This document shows, piece by piece, positions 62,826 to 64,000 of a stretch of DNA of 64,000 nt. Within the stretch, counting starts at the first letter, position 1, and the number at the start of each line of letters is the position of its first letter. The notes under the pieces are model-generated. The model did no database searches. It was not told the DNA's origin and was given only the letters and a program-made list of their open reading frames with translations. This DNA is from Pseudorhizobium xiangyangii (GTDB taxonomy: Bacteria; Pseudomonadota; Alphaproteobacteria; Rhizobiales; Rhizobiaceae), in contig NZ_JAJAWH010000001.1 in assembly GCF_020531965.1 (NCBI RefSeq), positions 124,001 through 188,000 on the forward strand, in the 5' to 3' direction. A program made the position numbers and the translations under genes.

Positions 62826-64000
62826 CAGAAGCGGTAACGCAAGCTGCCGTAGATCGTGCGGCCTTCGTCCCAATAGCAGGATCCGGCCGAGCAAATCGGC
62901 TTCTGCGTGTCGAACAGGTTCTTCGCATTCACCTGTAGTGACAACCCTTCGAGGTCCGGATTGCGGTAGCCGAAGTCGTAGGAGAGAGCGGCATCCACGA
63001 AGACGCGGCTGTCATTCTCGAAGCTGTTCTGGTCATCGCCATAGCTGTCTCCCACATAGCGGACACCTGCCCCGAGACCGAGCCCCTGGAGCGGGCCGGA
63101 TTCGACGAGGTAGTGCCCCCAGAGGGAGGCGATGTGATTGGGCGTCGCCGACAGCTCGTTGCCCTCGGTCCCCAGGCCGCCCTTGCGAATCTTCATGCGC
63201 TGGTAGGTGTAGGATGCAATCAGGCTGAAGCCGTTGTCGAAGGAGGCGTTTGCCTCCAGCTCGACGCCTCGGGAATTGAGGTCGCGGACAACCTGCTTGT
63301 TGATCCCGGCTGACGTATCGAAGACGATGCCATCATCCTGATCGATATCGAAGAATGCGGCGCTCAGGACGGCATTGGAATCCGGGATCTCGTATTTCAC
63401 CCCGATTTCCTTCTGCCGACCGATCGTCGGATCTGCGACACGGCTCACCGTGGAGCTCGGGTCGTCGTAGACGAAACCGATGTTCGGCGAGAACGATGTC
63501 GAATAGCTGGCATAGGGGATCAGACCGATCTCCGTGCGATAGGAAAGACCGATGCGGCCCGAGAAGCCCTCATCCTTCTGGTTGCTCTCGGCAAAAGCAA
63601 AGTCGACAGCATCGGTATCGGTCCAATCGTACCGCGCGCTTCCGAACACTGTGAGATTATCCCATTCCATCTGATCATGGAGATAGATGCCCAGGAGGTT
63701 CGTCTTCTGGCTACCGATGAAGGGGGGCGGAGCACTTTGCACGTCCGCCAGATCAAAGGCGAAGGCGCTATAGGCGTTGTAGTCGGACCATCCGTAGTCG
63801 ATGCCCGCTATCGCTGTATGGCTGACGGCGCCCGTGTCGAATTCGAACTGCGCCATCGTGTCGATCGCGAGATTTTTCAGGTCTTCCTTGTAGTGGCCCC
63901 AGTCGCGGACCGCCGGGATCCCGCTAAGCCCGCTATACTGCAAGTCGGCGTCAACCTCGCTGTACCGCAGATTTTGTCGCAGCGTGACGACGTCGTTCAA
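62825..64000 (-). CDS. TonB-dependent siderophore receptor (C-terminal part, cut by window end)
   Basis: 391 residues of the beta-barrel of a FhuA/FoxA-class receptor; the signal peptide, TonB box and plug lie beyond 64000. It ends in GSLRYRF with the terminal Phe used for outer-membrane insertion, and has the FhuA-type disulfide pair CSAGSCYW. With the RhtX-like transporter it suggests a hydroxamate-type siderophore. Confidence 0.92.
   Translation of the reverse strand: MNDVVTLRQNLRYSEVDADLQYSGLSGIPAVRDWGHYKEDLKNLAIDTMAQFEFDTGAVSHTAIAGIDYGWSDYNAYSAFAFDLADVQSAPPPFIGSQKTNLLGIYLHDQMEWDNLTVFGSARYDWTDTDAVDFAFAESNQKDEGFSGRIGLSYRTEIGLIPYASYSTSFSPNIGFVYDDPSSTVSRVADPTIGRQKEIGVKYEIPDSNAVLSAAFFDIDQDDGIVFDTSAGINKQVVRDLNSRGVELEANASFDNGFSLIASYTYQRMKIRKGGLGTEGNELSATPNHIASLWGHYLVESGPLQGLGLGAGVRYVGDSYGDDQNSFENDSRVFVDAALSYDFGYRNPDLEGLSLQVNAKNLFDTQKPICSAGSCYWDEGRTIYGSLRYRF

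Overview
The window is high-GC, gene-dense DNA from an alphaproteobacterium of the Rhizobiaceae type (Rhizobium, Agrobacterium or Ensifer relatives). The main pointers are the six-gene lipid A very-long-chain fatty acid cluster acpXL-fabZXL-fabF2XL-fabF1XL-adhXL-lpxXL, an FnrN-type oxygen regulator next to fixNOQP and fixGHIS, a betaine-homocysteine methyltransferase, and a RIME-like palindromic repeat. No rRNA, tRNA, CRISPR array, insertion sequence or phage gene was seen.

Layout. 1-9.2 kb (minus strand): a mannoside-type sugar operon with a binding protein, two permeases, an ATPase, a GH2 beta-mannosidase, a TIM-barrel isomerase, a Gfo/Idh/MocA oxidoreductase and the start of an aldo-keto reductase. 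It is faced by a divergent LacI-family regulator, with two matching operator-like palindromes between them. 10.7-12.1 kb: gnd. 12.2-21.1 kb: fixS-I-H-G and fixP-Q-O-N for the cbb3 oxidase, separated by a small SRPBCC/VOC gene pair. FNR/FixK-type anaeroboxes precede fixG and fixN. 21.3-22.5 kb: a hemerythrin-like protein and a PAS protein. 22.7-28.0 kb: the lipid A VLCFA operon. 28.4-29.2 kb: fnrN with two anaeroboxes. 29.2-32.0 kb: nucleoside hydrolase, TSUP and EamA transporters, and the cobinamide kinase gene.

32.5-52.6 kb is the most interesting part: a quaternary-amine and one-carbon region. It has a betaine-type binding protein and ATPase without an adjacent permease, betaine-homocysteine methyltransferase, a non-pyrrolysine MttB-family methyltransferase, its cognate corrinoid protein, a DUF1638 protein, a 'virulence factor' domain protein, a MetV-like zinc protein, methylenetetrahydrofolate reductase, a methyltetrahydrofolate:corrinoid methyltransferase, an ASKHA/2Fe-2S corrinoid activase, LysR and GlxA/AraC regulators, and a dimethylglycine dehydrogenase-like flavoprotein. 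Together they suggest that methyl groups from glycine betaine or a related amine go by two routes: to homocysteine, giving dimethylglycine that is then oxidised, and through a corrinoid protein to tetrahydrofolate. Four proteins of this cluster carry unusual Arg/Gly-rich tails.

52.7-64 kb is mixed housekeeping: a large MscS channel, stress membrane protein, DUF924, UPF0303, a response regulator, TerC, cupin, HAD hydrolase, and an iron-siderophore set (DUF2218-SIP flavoprotein, RhtX-like MFS transporter, and the C-terminal part of a TonB-dependent receptor cut by the window end).
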